DNA from: JBAZYZ01 sp041659085 | GTDB lineage: Bacteria > Patescibacteriota > Minisyncoccia > Phycocordibacterales > VMEP01 | Assembly: GCA_041659085.1 (NCBI GenBank) | Contig: JBAZYZ010000001.1 | Coordinates: 12,945 to 76,944 of the forward strand | DNA length: 64,000 nucleotides | Direction: 5' to 3' | Shown here: piece after piece, positions 51,253 through 60,321 of the stretch | How the letters are laid out: the number at the start of each line of letters is the position of its first letter | Position numbering within the stretch: position 1 is the stretch's first letter | The notes under the pieces: generated by a model | What the model was told of the DNA's origin: nothing | Seen by the model: only the letters and a program-made list of their open reading frames with translations | The model's database searches: none | Position numbers and translations under genes: made by a program

Positions 51253-52980
51253 ATGGAGAAAATTACCAAAATAATTCAGGAATACCGCTTTGTTTTGCTT
51301 CTAGCCGTTTTTTGTGGCGCTGTCTATGTGGCACCCCATTTGTTTTTTAAGATTACCCTTGGGAACTCCTTCCACGGCATTGAACTTACACCAAGGGATG
51401 CGGAGACACATTACCTGTCAATGCTGAATGAGGTCAAACAGGGATACCTTACCCATAGCAGCACATATTTGTATGAATATAAGGATAGTAAAGTGTCCCC
51501 GATTGAATATTCCGAGACATTTTACGGGACGATAATAAAACTTTTCAATCTTGGAGCTCCTGGATTTTATTTATTTTGCGAGTTCTTTTTTCCGGTAGTT
51601 ATATTTTTACTTTGGTATTATTTTTCCTTGCTTGTTACCAAAAACAAAAGGAGCGCTATTTTGTCAGCTCTTTTTTTAATGTTCGGTACCTACATTTTAA
51701 GCAACGTAAGCATCATAAAACAATTTGATATTTTATTTTGGAAGACGGCAAACATACCTCTCCTTGCCTACGGCAGAATTATAAATCCATTACTTACATT
51801 CCCATTCTTTTTTGCCGGTCTAATCTTCGCTTATAAGCTGTTCTCTGAGAACACAAAAAAAATGGCGGTCTTTTCCGGCATAGCTCTGGGAATAATGTTT
51901 TATGTCTATTTTTACTTTTGGACATATTTTTTAGCCCTGAGTTTTTTAATGCTGGTGTTCGGAGTGTCGAAAAAAGAGTGGCAATTGGTGAAAAATATTT
52001 CTCTAAGTATTTCTATATCTCTGCTCATTGGTTCATATTTTATTGTCAGTATGATAAAGACGGTCGTTAGTTCAGTTGGGGTTCAATCCGGAGGCTCATT
52101 ATCTCCATATGTTTTTGCCTTAAGCCATAATCCGTCCCTGCCGTCCTTGGTGGTTTTGGGAGTGGCGTTATTTTCTTTTTTTATTTATTTGAGGAGGAGA
52201 AAGGGGATACCATTGGAGAGAGGGGATGCATTCATCTTTCTCCTGTTATCTACTGCCGTAGTTGTTGTTAATCAGCAGATAATAACTGGACGGTCTGTTG
52301 AACCGGGACACTTTCATTGGTATGCGAATGTGCCGGTTTTCTTTTTAACTGTAAGTTATATCATTGTCGACTTGTTGGGAAAAATAAGAATAAGATATCT
52401 TGGCAAAACGTTATTTATAATTTTATGTTTATATCTAATCACGTTTGGCATAGGTACACAGGTTTCCGGATATAAACAGAGGTTTGATAATTTTTCTTAT
52501 ATTCAGAAATACGGAGCTGTCTTCGACTGGTTCAATAGGAATACGGAAAAAGAATCGGTTATTTTTGGCGGAAACGGATTTTCGGATCTCACTCCTGCAT
52601 ATACCCAAAATAATGTCTATTTTGCAGCTTACGGGGCTTACTACCCGTCTAATCCGCTCGAACGCAGAATTCATACCGCATACATTTATTATTTCTTGGA
52701 TAATAAAAAGGAGGACATTTTGCAAAAGATTTATCCATCCTTAACTTCAAATGGCTGTGTCAGCGCCGGATGTGTTGATTCTGACATTTTTGCAAAAACT
52801 ATGGCTAATTATGGAGAATTTTTAAAGACGCCATTTTATGAAAATTTGAAAAAATATAGGGTAGACTATATGGTCTGGGACAAAAACACGAACCCTTCAT
52901 GGAATTTGGATAAGTTTAGTTTCTTAAAACCAGTCTATAATTATGATAATGTTCTGGTTTATAAAATTTTAAACAAATGA
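51253..52980 (+). CDS. large polytopic membrane protein, GT-C-like
   Basis: The 575-residue protein has about ten hydrophobic segments. After the first, IELTPRDAETHYLSMLNEVKQGY (about 44-66) provides an acidic outer-loop motif like that of GT-C transferases. The C-terminal 130 residues are soluble with two Cys (GCVSAGC). I cannot name the family. It resembles the 658-residue protein at 44690 in architecture, and both may be glycosyltransferases using polyprenyl-linked donors. It overlaps the next gene by 4 nt. Confidence 0.6.
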   Translation: MEKITKIIQEYRFVLLLAVFCGAVYVAPHLFFKITLGNSFHGIELTPRDAETHYLSMLNEVKQGYLTHSSTYLYEYKDSKVSPIEYSETFYGTIIKLFNLGAPGFYLFCEFFFPVVIFLLWYYFSLLVTKNKRSAILSALFLMFGTYILSNVSIIKQFDILFWKTANIPLLAYGRIINPLLTFPFFFAGLIFAYKLFSENTKKMAVFSGIALGIMFYVYFYFWTYFLALSFLMLVFGVSKKEWQLVKNISLSISISLLIGSYFIVSMIKTVVSSVGVQSGGSLSPYVFALSHNPSLPSLVVLGVALFSFFIYLRRRKGIPLERGDAFIFLLLSTAVVVVNQQIITGRSVEPGHFHWYANVPVFFLTVSYIIVDLLGKIRIRYLGKTLFIILCLYLITFGIGTQVSGYKQRFDNFSYIQKYGAVFDWFNRNTEKESVIFGGNGFSDLTPAYTQNNVYFAAYGAYYPSNPLERRIHTAYIYYFLDNKKEDILQKIYPSLTSNGCVSAGCVDSDIFAKTMANYGEFLKTPFYENLKKYRVDYMVWDKNTNPSWNLDKFSFLKPVYNYDNVLVYKILNK

Positions 52981-54137
52981 TCGGCAAGCTCAATAACATT
53001 TATATCCTGATCCTCTGTTTCATCTACGCGATTTTTCGCGGGAAGGCGACACGCAAGGCGGTGAATCCGCGGAAGATTCTTATTCTCCAGATGGCAAAAC
53101 TTGGGGATATGGTTTGCACTACACCCATGTTCCGGGCGGTAAAAGAAAAATATCCTAAGGCGAAACTGTATGTGGTCGGTAATTCAATCAATAAAGAAAT
53201 TCTTCTTGGGAACAACGATGTGGACGAGTATATAGTATGGAACAAAAATAACTTTTGGGAATTGGTTAAGCGTTTACGCGGGGGAAAAATAGATTTCGCC
53301 TGTCAGACGGGGCCAATCTTTGATTTTCTGGCCATGTTTTATCTGGCCGGCATTCCATCCATAGCTACTCCGAAAATAGAAAATGGTTACTGTCCGTGGG
53401 AAACTAAGGCCTATAAACTCTTGCGACGATTCGCGACACTTATACCGCACAGGATGGGTTCATATGCCCCGAGGGAATATTTACGCCTCCTTGAGCCCAT
53501 AGACATATATACTGACAATACGACAAAGTATCTGGCCTTTTCCAAAGAAGCCGGAAAAAGGGTTGAAGATATTTTTATTGAGAACGGAGTCGGGAAAGAA
53601 GAGTTTTTGTTTTGTATTTCTCCCGCTGCCGGAAATAAGATAAAGCAATGGCCGGCTGGGAGATTTGCGAAAGTGGCAGACCATATTTATGGAAAATACG
53701 AGACGAAAATATTTATCATTGGCGCCAAGAATGATCGGACCGAGGTTCTTGAGATGGTTTATAACTTGAATAAGGAAACAAAAGTGATAAACCTTTTGGA
53801 TAAATTAAGCCTAGAAGAGCTGAAGGCTCTTATGTCAAGAATGAATATGTTCGTAAGCGTTGATACCGGCCCGATTTATATTGCTGAAGCTTTTGGCATA
53901 CCGACGGTTGATATAACAGGCCCCATAGACGAGAATGAACAGCCGCCGATTAGCAAGCTAAACCGAATTGTTAATATAAAAAACAGGAAAAAGCCGGAGC
54001 TTTATGTAATGAATGCGAGAGTATATGATGAGGCTGAGGCGAGAAGGCAGACAGAGGAAATAACGATGGAAATGGTCACAGATGAAATTGATGATTTATA
54101 CGGTCATATAAAGAAAAATGATAAAAAAATTAATTAA
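52977..54137 (+). CDS. glycosyltransferase family 9 (heptosyltransferase-like)
   Basis: The 386-residue protein has ILILQMAKLGDMVCTTPMFRAVKEKYP (about 33-59), the GT9 N-terminal signature, and SVDTGPIYIAEAFGIPTVDITGP (about 299-321), the C-terminal signature. ISPAAGNKIKQWPAGRFA lies between. GT9 enzymes act in LPS core synthesis in Gram-negative bacteria, but similar proteins occur in CPR glycan loci, so heptose need not be the sugar. A TylF-like gene starts inside its last codons. Confidence 0.88.
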   Translation: MIGKLNNIYILILCFIYAIFRGKATRKAVNPRKILILQMAKLGDMVCTTPMFRAVKEKYPKAKLYVVGNSINKEILLGNNDVDEYIVWNKNNFWELVKRLRGGKIDFACQTGPIFDFLAMFYLAGIPSIATPKIENGYCPWETKAYKLLRRFATLIPHRMGSYAPREYLRLLEPIDIYTDNTTKYLAFSKEAGKRVEDIFIENGVGKEEFLFCISPAAGNKIKQWPAGRFAKVADHIYGKYETKIFIIGAKNDRTEVLEMVYNLNKETKVINLLDKLSLEELKALMSRMNMFVSVDTGPIYIAEAFGIPTVDITGPIDENEQPPISKLNRIVNIKNRKKPELYVMNARVYDEAEARRQTEEITMEMVTDEIDDLYGHIKKNDKKIN

Positions 54138-54813
54138 GAAAGGTTTGTTAACTGCCGGTCTTGAGATTAAAAGAAAATTAAAAGGAGGCCCCGACCCAAT
54201 ACATCTGTGGGAAACGGAAGAGCATTTTAATTCTTTATACAGCCAGGTTAACACGCACACTCTGGTCAGTCGGGTTCGTTGCTTCATACTCTATAAGTTT
54301 TTTAGCCATACGAGGACACTTCCTGGGGACGTGGCGGAGGTTGGCGTTTATCGCGGCGGTACGGCAAAGTTTCTGGCTTTGCTTAATGGAGAATATCAGT
54401 TAAATAAAAATATTTACCTTTTCGACACTTTTGGCGGAATGCCTGAAACTTCCGCGGAGAAGGACCTTCATAAGGAAGGTGATTTCTCAGACACCTCATT
54501 AGAAGGCGTTTTGGCTTATCTAAAAGGATTACAGAGGATTTCTCTTCATAGGGGATTGTTTCCTGGGACAGCCGGTCCGGTAAAAGATAAGAAATTTTCA
54601 TTTGTCCATCTTGACGTTGATATATACAAATCAGTTCTTGATTGTTGCGATTTTTTCTATCCCAGGATGGTACAGGGAGGAATTATTATTTTTGACGATT
54701 ACGGTTTTGTCTCTTGTCCGGGGGCCAAGCTTGCGGTTGATGAATTTTTTAAAGACAAGAAAGAGACACCTGTTTATTTGCAGAGCGGCCAGTGTCTTAT
54801 TATAAAACTATGA
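54118..54813 (+). CDS. TylF-family O-methyltransferase
   Basis: The 231-residue protein has GDVAEVGVYRGGTAKFLALL (about 64-83), LFDTFGGMPE (about 102-111), KFSFVHLDVDIYKSVLDCCDFFYPRMVQGGIIIFDDYG (about 160-197) and a final GQCLIIK. These are the motifs of the macrocin O-methyltransferase (TylF) family, which methylates sugar hydroxyls; the acidic residues would bind metal and the sugar. A second member is at 60322. It overlaps both neighbours. Confidence 0.9.
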   Translation: MIKKLIKKGLLTAGLEIKRKLKGGPDPIHLWETEEHFNSLYSQVNTHTLVSRVRCFILYKFFSHTRTLPGDVAEVGVYRGGTAKFLALLNGEYQLNKNIYLFDTFGGMPETSAEKDLHKEGDFSDTSLEGVLAYLKGLQRISLHRGLFPGTAGPVKDKKFSFVHLDVDIYKSVLDCCDFFYPRMVQGGIIIFDDYGFVSCPGAKLAVDEFFKDKKETPVYLQSGQCLIIKL

Positions 54814-55712
54814 GCATGGCTAAACTTGATTGCATTGTTTGCGGAGCCCGCGGCCATGAAATTACGATAAATAATCTTCCGATGCTTATTTGTGATTCCT
54901 GCGGGCTGTTTTGGCGCGCCAGTTTTGATTTGCCGGAAAATTTTTATGAAACGAGGGAGTTTGAGACGGAAAAAAGGGGTAAAATAGAGGCCCGTTATGC
55001 CAACTCGATTGGGAGAATTGAAACATTGCGAAGATATGCTGATGTGAATAATTTATGCGATGTGGGATGCGGAGAAGGGATTTTTCTGAAAGCCTTAAAT
55101 GATTTGGGGTATAAAAATGTTTTTGGTTTAGAACCTAGCCTGGAGGCGCGTGATTTTGCCGTACTCAATAATTTAAAGATAGTTGCAGGCGGTATAGAAA
55201 ATCTTAGCGAGTCATTTTTTACCAAGAACGATGTCCATACTGTTACAATATTCCACGTTGTTGAACATCTGAAAGACCCGTATGCATCGCTTAAACTGAT
55301 ATACGACAACCTCGGTAAGGGCGACAAACTGGCTATTGAAACGCCGGATATGGACAGCTATGCCCTAAAGAAAAGTAATTATAAAAATGAACTCATAAAT
55401 CCGGAGCATCTTCACTACTTTAACAAGACCAACTTGAAAAAGCTTCTTGAGAAAAGCGGTTTTACGGTTATTGCTTCCGGCAACAGGGATTTCAACGAAA
55501 AGAATATGAGCATTCGGGAATCTTTGTCCAGACTCGGATTTATTAATGTTTCGCCAGACAAAAAAGACTCTGGCGCTAAATATGGAGAGGCAAGTTTGGG
55601 TGTTAAGGATGGTAATGATAGTATATTCAGAACAATAGTCAGAAGGACTCTTTCTTCCGTGGTGGGTTTTTTGGGACGCGGTAATTACCTTTGGATAGTT
55701 GCTCAAAAATAA
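54810..55712 (+). CDS. SAM-dependent methyltransferase with N-terminal zinc ribbon
   Basis: The 300-residue protein opens with CIVCGARGHEITINNLPMLICDSCG (two CxxC pairs, residues 8-32), as in C-methyltransferases of deoxysugar pathways. Then NLCDVGCGEGIFLKAL (about 76-91) and HTVTIFHVVEHLKDPYASL (about 143-161) give SAM motifs. ATG 54810 overlaps the previous stop (ATGA). It could act on sugars or lipid, and no deoxysugar pathway is otherwise visible. Confidence 0.82.
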   Translation: MSMAKLDCIVCGARGHEITINNLPMLICDSCGLFWRASFDLPENFYETREFETEKRGKIEARYANSIGRIETLRRYADVNNLCDVGCGEGIFLKALNDLGYKNVFGLEPSLEARDFAVLNNLKIVAGGIENLSESFFTKNDVHTVTIFHVVEHLKDPYASLKLIYDNLGKGDKLAIETPDMDSYALKKSNYKNELINPEHLHYFNKTNLKKLLEKSGFTVIASGNRDFNEKNMSIRESLSRLGFINVSPDKKDSGAKYGEASLGVKDGNDSIFRTIVRRTLSSVVGFLGRGNYLWIVAQK

Positions 55713-55734
55713 TGTTTACTCTAAAAATAAAAAA

Positions 55735-56385
55735 ATGAGAGAACCGAAAAGTTACACAAGAGAAGTCTTAAAAAATGTTTTGCCTAGGTATTGCAGAGGG
55801 AAGACCGTTGATGTCGGCGCCGGCCGGGCAAAGTACAAAAATTACATAAAGAAATACGCGGAAAGTTACATGACAGTAGACGACCTCTCCTCTGATTACC
55901 AGTTTGATGCTAAGGAGACAAAACCGGATGTAATTTCCAGCGTTTTTAACATGCCTTTTGAAGACGGTTCATTTGATACCGTTATTTGTACTGAAGTGCT
56001 GGAACACGTTGAAGACCCATTTGCATTAATGAAAGAGATATCAAGGATTCTCAAAAAAGGCGGTCACGCTATTATTTCATCGGTATGGATTGCCGCTTAT
56101 CATAAGGAGCCGAAAGATTATTGGAGATTTAGCCCTGATACCTATCAGATGTTGTGTGATAAATATGGCTTGGAATTAGTGGAACTGCATAGACAAGGAG
56201 GAATATTTACCACAATCTTATATTTAATCAGGAGAAATATAGACCTAAATACAGTATTTCTAAAAAAGGTTCGCTTGGCTCTTGGGCGGATAAATATAGT
56301 ATTTGAACTTATCGCTGAGCAGCTGGACAAATTGTTCGTAACTGAAGACGCAGCGGGCCATCTTATCGTGGCGAGAAAAAAATGA
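55735..56385 (+). CDS. class I SAM-dependent methyltransferase
   Basis: The 216-residue protein has TVDVGAGRAKYKNYIKKYA (about 23-41), FDTVICTEVLEHVEDPFALMKEISRILKKGGHAII (about 79-113) and DYWRFSPDTYQML, a stretch seen in sugar-locus methyltransferases. ATG 55735 is preferred over a TTG at 55699 that overlaps the previous gene. It ends in a 4-nt overlap with the next glycosyltransferase. Confidence 0.82.
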   Translation: MREPKSYTREVLKNVLPRYCRGKTVDVGAGRAKYKNYIKKYAESYMTVDDLSSDYQFDAKETKPDVISSVFNMPFEDGSFDTVICTEVLEHVEDPFALMKEISRILKKGGHAIISSVWIAAYHKEPKDYWRFSPDTYQMLCDKYGLELVELHRQGGIFTTILYLIRRNIDLNTVFLKKVRLALGRINIVFELIAEQLDKLFVTEDAAGHLIVARKK

Positions 56386-57650
56386 AAATACTAATTCTTT
56401 CAGATGATTTCCCGCCTAAAAGTTTTGGAGGCGCGGGTATCGTGGCGTTTGACCAGGCTCGGGAATTGGCTAAAAGGGGGCATAATGTGAGTGTCATCAC
56501 GACGACACGGGAAAGTCGCGATGATGGGGTTATTATTTACGATGGGCTAACCGTGTATCGCATACACACTGATTATAATGAACGGTGGAGGGCATACTTG
56601 TCTCTTTATAATCCACGGACGGTCAGTCGTGTTGATAAAATTCTATCTGAGTTCAGTCCGGATGTAGTCCATGCGCATAACGTGCATTACTTCTTGTCTT
56701 ACCATACCCTTTCGCTTGCCCGCAGATATGCCAAAGCTGTTTTTTTAACCGCGCACGACGCGATGTCTTTTCATTACGGGAAACTGTACCCAGCTCAAAG
56801 TGTTTCCCCGGATGGAGAAAAGGAGTTTAATTACAGGGTTTATGCCTGGCGCCAGCTTATGGTTTACCGTTTCCGTTTCAATCCGTTTCGTAATATAGCA
56901 ATCAGGTATTATCTGAAAAAAATTGATCGTATTTTCGCCGTTAGTCATTCGCTTGCTGAAGCTTTGCGACAGAATGGGATTTTTGGAGCGAAGGTTCTTC
57001 ATAATGGTATTGACGTGGAGCGTTTTGTTGCCTCTCTTAATAGGGTTGCGGAATTTAAAAGGAAATACGGACTTCAAGATAAAAAAGTTTTATTTTTTGC
57101 AGGACGGATTAGCCGGGCTAAAGGAGGGGACAAGGCACTAGCCGCACTTATAGAAGTTTCTAAAGTCTTGCCGGAAGTTTGTTTATTGATAGCCGGTAAA
57201 ACTGATGCCTATGTGCAAGAACTCACAGAGAAAGCAAAAGGGGCCGGCGTTTCCAAAAATGTTGTAGTCACAGGGTGGCTTACACGCGAGGAAATAGTTT
57301 CCGCTTATGGGGTTTCGGATATCGTTCTGACCCTATCTGTTTACGCGGATCCGCTGGTCTTGGTTAATTTGGAGGCTATGGCGGCAAGGAAGCCTGTTGT
57401 TGGTACTTGTCTCGGAGGTACCCCGGAAGTGGTTGTTGACGGCGAGACGGGTTATATAGTGGACCCGAATAATATTGCGCAGGTTGTTGATAGGATCAGC
57501 TCTCTGTTAAAAGACCAGGCGTTGGCATTCAAGTTTGGAGACGCCGGATATGATCGTGTTCTGCGCGAATTTTCTCTGTCCGGAAAGGTTGATGAGATTG
57601 AGAAAAATTACAAAGAAGTGCTTGCTGGGGGAAATAAAACAATCTATTAG
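56382..57650 (+). CDS. glycosyltransferase family 4
   Basis: The 422-residue GT-B enzyme begins KILILSDDFPPKSFGGAGIVAFDQARELAKRG. It has VHAHNVHYFLSYHTL, VLHNGIDVERF, VLFFAGRISRAKGG and a C-terminal LSVYADPLVLVNLEAMAARKPVVGTCLGGTPEVV, in which the EX7E acid is replaced at the first position. It closes the long run of overlapping genes started at 44690. The stop is followed by a repeat-family arm. Confidence 0.88.
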   Translation: MKILILSDDFPPKSFGGAGIVAFDQARELAKRGHNVSVITTTRESRDDGVIIYDGLTVYRIHTDYNERWRAYLSLYNPRTVSRVDKILSEFSPDVVHAHNVHYFLSYHTLSLARRYAKAVFLTAHDAMSFHYGKLYPAQSVSPDGEKEFNYRVYAWRQLMVYRFRFNPFRNIAIRYYLKKIDRIFAVSHSLAEALRQNGIFGAKVLHNGIDVERFVASLNRVAEFKRKYGLQDKKVLFFAGRISRAKGGDKALAALIEVSKVLPEVCLLIAGKTDAYVQELTEKAKGAGVSKNVVVTGWLTREEIVSAYGVSDIVLTLSVYADPLVLVNLEAMAARKPVVGTCLGGTPEVVVDGETGYIVDPNNIAQVVDRISSLLKDQALAFKFGDAGYDRVLREFSLSGKVDEIEKNYKEVLAGGNKTIY

Positions 57651-57680
57651 GTTGCCTAAAAAGGATTTTGCCATAATATA

Positions 57681-57706
57681 CCCCCAGATTGACTACGGGG
57701 CAGTCG
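57681..57706. repeat. degenerate inverted-repeat element, copy F
   Basis: CCCCCAGATTGACTACGGGG followed by CAGTC matches the family right arm (ATTCACTACGGGGTTGAC) with changes, and can fold as CCCC/GGGG. It sits in front of the promoter at 57720. Confidence 0.4.
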
Positions 57707-57719
57707 CGGGCCCTCTTCC

Positions 57720-57748
57720 TTGAGCGGTTAGCTGAAGTGTACTAGAAT
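57720..57748 (+). promoter_or_regulatory. promoter TTGAGC-N17-TAGAAT
   Basis: It lies in the gap before the KpsF-like gene, with transcription predicted a few bases before ATG 57762 and no SD. Confidence 0.55.
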
Positions 57749-57761
57749 TACACGCATTATT

Positions 57762-58733
57762 ATGAAAAAGGAGGATATTTTAAAGAAGGTTGTATTTGCC
57801 CTAAGGAAAGAGGAGGAGGCAGTCTCTGGAATCCACAAGCTTTTAAATAGGAACTTTTTTAAGGCTGTTGATATTTTGGATAATATCAAAGGGAAAATAG
57901 TAATCTCCGGAATCGGCAAGTCCGGGCATATAGGCATAAAAATCGCGTCGACTCTTACCAGCCTTGGAGTCCCATCTGTTTATCTTAACCCGGCAGAGGC
58001 TATACACGGAGATTTGGGATTGGTCAGCGCCGATGACGCCATACTTGCCATATCTTCAAGTGGTGAAACAAAAGAACTGATCAGAGTAATCAGGCATATA
58101 GAAAAGCAGCTAGGAATCCCGGTCGTTTCAATTACGTGCAATCCCAAATCTTCGCTGGTTAAGGTGAGTGAAGTCTCTCTGGTTTTTAGAGTAAGAGAAG
58201 AGGGGTCTCCATTTAATTTGGCGCCTATGGCGAGCACCACGGCCAGTCTGGTAATCGGTGACCTTTTAGCTACGGCACTAAGCGTGAAAAATGGTTTTAG
58301 CAAAAAAGATTTTGCGGATTTTCATCCAGGCGGTTCGCTGGGTCTTAGATTAACCAAGGTCCGCGATCTATTGAAAAAAGGGAAACCCATGCCGATTGTT
58401 AAAGAAAGCGACAGTTTTGGTCGAGTGCTAAAAGTGATGAGCGATAAGAAACTTGGCATTACTGCGGTTATTGATAAAAAAAGAAAGTTGGTTGGAGTAA
58501 TAAGCGACGGAGACATAAGACGCTTCCTCCTTACGGGGAAGTTCTCCGATAGGTCACTGGCCCGTGACGCTATGTCAGCCGGCCCTAAAGTCATTAAGGA
58601 AGAGGAGTCGCTTGAAGAGGCTCTTGTAAAAATGGAGTCTTATAAAGTGACATCATTGTTTGTGACAGGGAATCACGGCAATCTTTTAGGTATCGTGACA
58701 ATGCATGATATTGTTGAAAACAAGATATTATGA
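57762..58733 (+). CDS. KpsF/GutQ-type arabinose-5-phosphate isomerase
   Basis: The 323-residue protein combines a SIS domain (ISGIGKSGHIGIKIASTLTSLG at about 47-68; IHGDLGLVSADDAILAISSSGET at about 85-107; DFHPGGSLG at about 186-194) with two CBS domains (about 205-262 and 268-323). This is the architecture of D-arabinose-5-phosphate isomerase, the first step to Kdo. No Kdo synthesis genes are visible in the window, so the product may feed another sugar. The phosphosugar isomerase call is firm; the pathway is not. Confidence 0.88.
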   Translation: MKKEDILKKVVFALRKEEEAVSGIHKLLNRNFFKAVDILDNIKGKIVISGIGKSGHIGIKIASTLTSLGVPSVYLNPAEAIHGDLGLVSADDAILAISSSGETKELIRVIRHIEKQLGIPVVSITCNPKSSLVKVSEVSLVFRVREEGSPFNLAPMASTTASLVIGDLLATALSVKNGFSKKDFADFHPGGSLGLRLTKVRDLLKKGKPMPIVKESDSFGRVLKVMSDKKLGITAVIDKKRKLVGVISDGDIRRFLLTGKFSDRSLARDAMSAGPKVIKEEESLEEALVKMESYKVTSLFVTGNHGNLLGIVTMHDIVENKIL

Positions 58734-58807
58734 CAGCCCTATAGAGATTCCAGAGGTAAAATTATTAAAACAATAATCACTCTGGACGGTCAATTTGCAT
58801 AAAATAT

Positions 58808-60280
58808 ATGTCTGACTTTCCACAAGCCCTAAGCAATCTTAAAAAGTTCAACAGTCTTATTTTGACCAACAAGGAGCTTGGTCGTTTTTTTGTTTTTGGA
58901 GATTACAATATGCTTCAGTCGTATCAGCTGCCTATCCTTGTTGATTTTCTGTCCTTGGATGATAAGAAAAAAAATAGTACCGGTCTTGTCAATAAGTCAG
59001 CGGAACAGACTGCGGGATTCCTTGTGCGCACGCGCCAGTTAGTGGCAATTTTTATCTCTATGCTGTCGTATTTATTTCTGGTGATTAGCCGCCGAAGAAT
59101 TTTAATTTTTGCAGCGGATAAGAATACTTTCCCTGCTTATCAGTGTGATTTTAGGATGGTTAATTTGTTTAGATATTTATTTGATAAAAAAATTAAATTT
59201 GTTGAATTTTTCCACACTATTTTTAGGGAAGATTTTACCGTCTCCGCAATTAAAAGACATAGACCGGCTATATATTTGGAAGCGATTGATGTTATCTATA
59301 AACTTTTAAGCAATTTGGGATTTTATAAAAAAGAAATTAAACCACTTATTGATTCAATTGACCTTACTTTGGCGGGAGATGAGGCCTTATTTTTCCGCGA
59401 GCTTCTGATGAAATACGCCAATTTGACCAGTCAGTCGCTATTTCGGGTTCGGTTTATGCGTAACTTGCTTAAGTTTACCGGTGTTAAAATATTAATAGCG
59501 GCAGCCGATACCAGAAATTACAACGAATTGGTCGCTGCCTGCAATGTATTAGGTATTGAAACTTACGGATTTCAAAGCGGTAATCTTACCAAGTATGATG
59601 TTGGTTACCTAGACTGTTGTGGTTCAAAAGGCAGACTCATGAAGCCCGGGAAGATGATTGTTGAGAGTGGTTATTGGAAAAACGAATTGCTACGTCTGGG
59701 AACTTATTTTAAAGAAGATGAGATTGAAATCGGAGGTAACATGAAAGAAGATTACTTTATGGAAGCTGAATTGACGGGCGGTGATGACAAGAAAAATAAT
59801 GGCTTAACGGTTTTGATTCCCTATGAGATAGCTGCTCCTAAGAATGAAATTTTGGAATACATTAAAAAACTTTTATCCTGCCCAAATGTCAGAGTGGTAT
59901 TTAAATTCAGGGCGGACAGGGATTTGGTCGAACAAGCGCTTGAATACGGTCTGAAAGATATTTCAGGGAACTTGGTTTTGATAACCGACATTAAGGAGAT
60001 AGAGAATTTTGATATAGTTGCAGGCACCTATTCCACGTTTCTTTATGAAATGATAGGAAAATTAAAACCGGCAGTAATCTTTAAGACTAGCTTGGATTAC
60101 GGAGAAGGGATGGTGATAAATAAATTAGCGGACGAGATCGATATTAAAGACAATGATTTCTGCGGCAAATTAAGGGAAATCGGAGGTACGAGCGCTAATA
60201 TCTTAACAGCTAGGAGGAATAAGCTTTATGGGGATTATGTTCCGCTTGCGTCAACTCTAAATAAAATGTTAAAACTCTAG
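58808..60280 (+). CDS. unknown 490-residue protein of the glycan locus
   Basis: I do not recognise a family. The N-terminal half is mixed alpha/beta with a hydrophobic stretch (about residues 75-100) followed by RRRILIFAADKNTFPAYQCDFRM, a Lys/Phe-rich helical section, then GVKILIAAADTRNYNELVAACNVLGIETYGFQSG (about 227-260). The C-terminal half has GLTVLIPYEIAAPKNEILEYIKKLLSCPNVRVVFKFRADRD and a terminal DIVAGTYSTFLYEMIGKLKPAVIF. That layout, two Rossmann-like halves with a Thr/Ser-rich loop, recalls surface-carbohydrate GT-B enzymes, so a divergent glycosyltransferase is possible. Confidence 0.6.
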   Translation: MSDFPQALSNLKKFNSLILTNKELGRFFVFGDYNMLQSYQLPILVDFLSLDDKKKNSTGLVNKSAEQTAGFLVRTRQLVAIFISMLSYLFLVISRRRILIFAADKNTFPAYQCDFRMVNLFRYLFDKKIKFVEFFHTIFREDFTVSAIKRHRPAIYLEAIDVIYKLLSNLGFYKKEIKPLIDSIDLTLAGDEALFFRELLMKYANLTSQSLFRVRFMRNLLKFTGVKILIAAADTRNYNELVAACNVLGIETYGFQSGNLTKYDVGYLDCCGSKGRLMKPGKMIVESGYWKNELLRLGTYFKEDEIEIGGNMKEDYFMEAELTGGDDKKNNGLTVLIPYEIAAPKNEILEYIKKLLSCPNVRVVFKFRADRDLVEQALEYGLKDISGNLVLITDIKEIENFDIVAGTYSTFLYEMIGKLKPAVIFKTSLDYGEGMVINKLADEIDIKDNDFCGKLREIGGTSANILTARRNKLYGDYVPLASTLNKMLKL

Positions 60281-60321
60281 GAACCATTTTAGCGGATTAA
60301 ACATAAATTATTGATTTTCAT

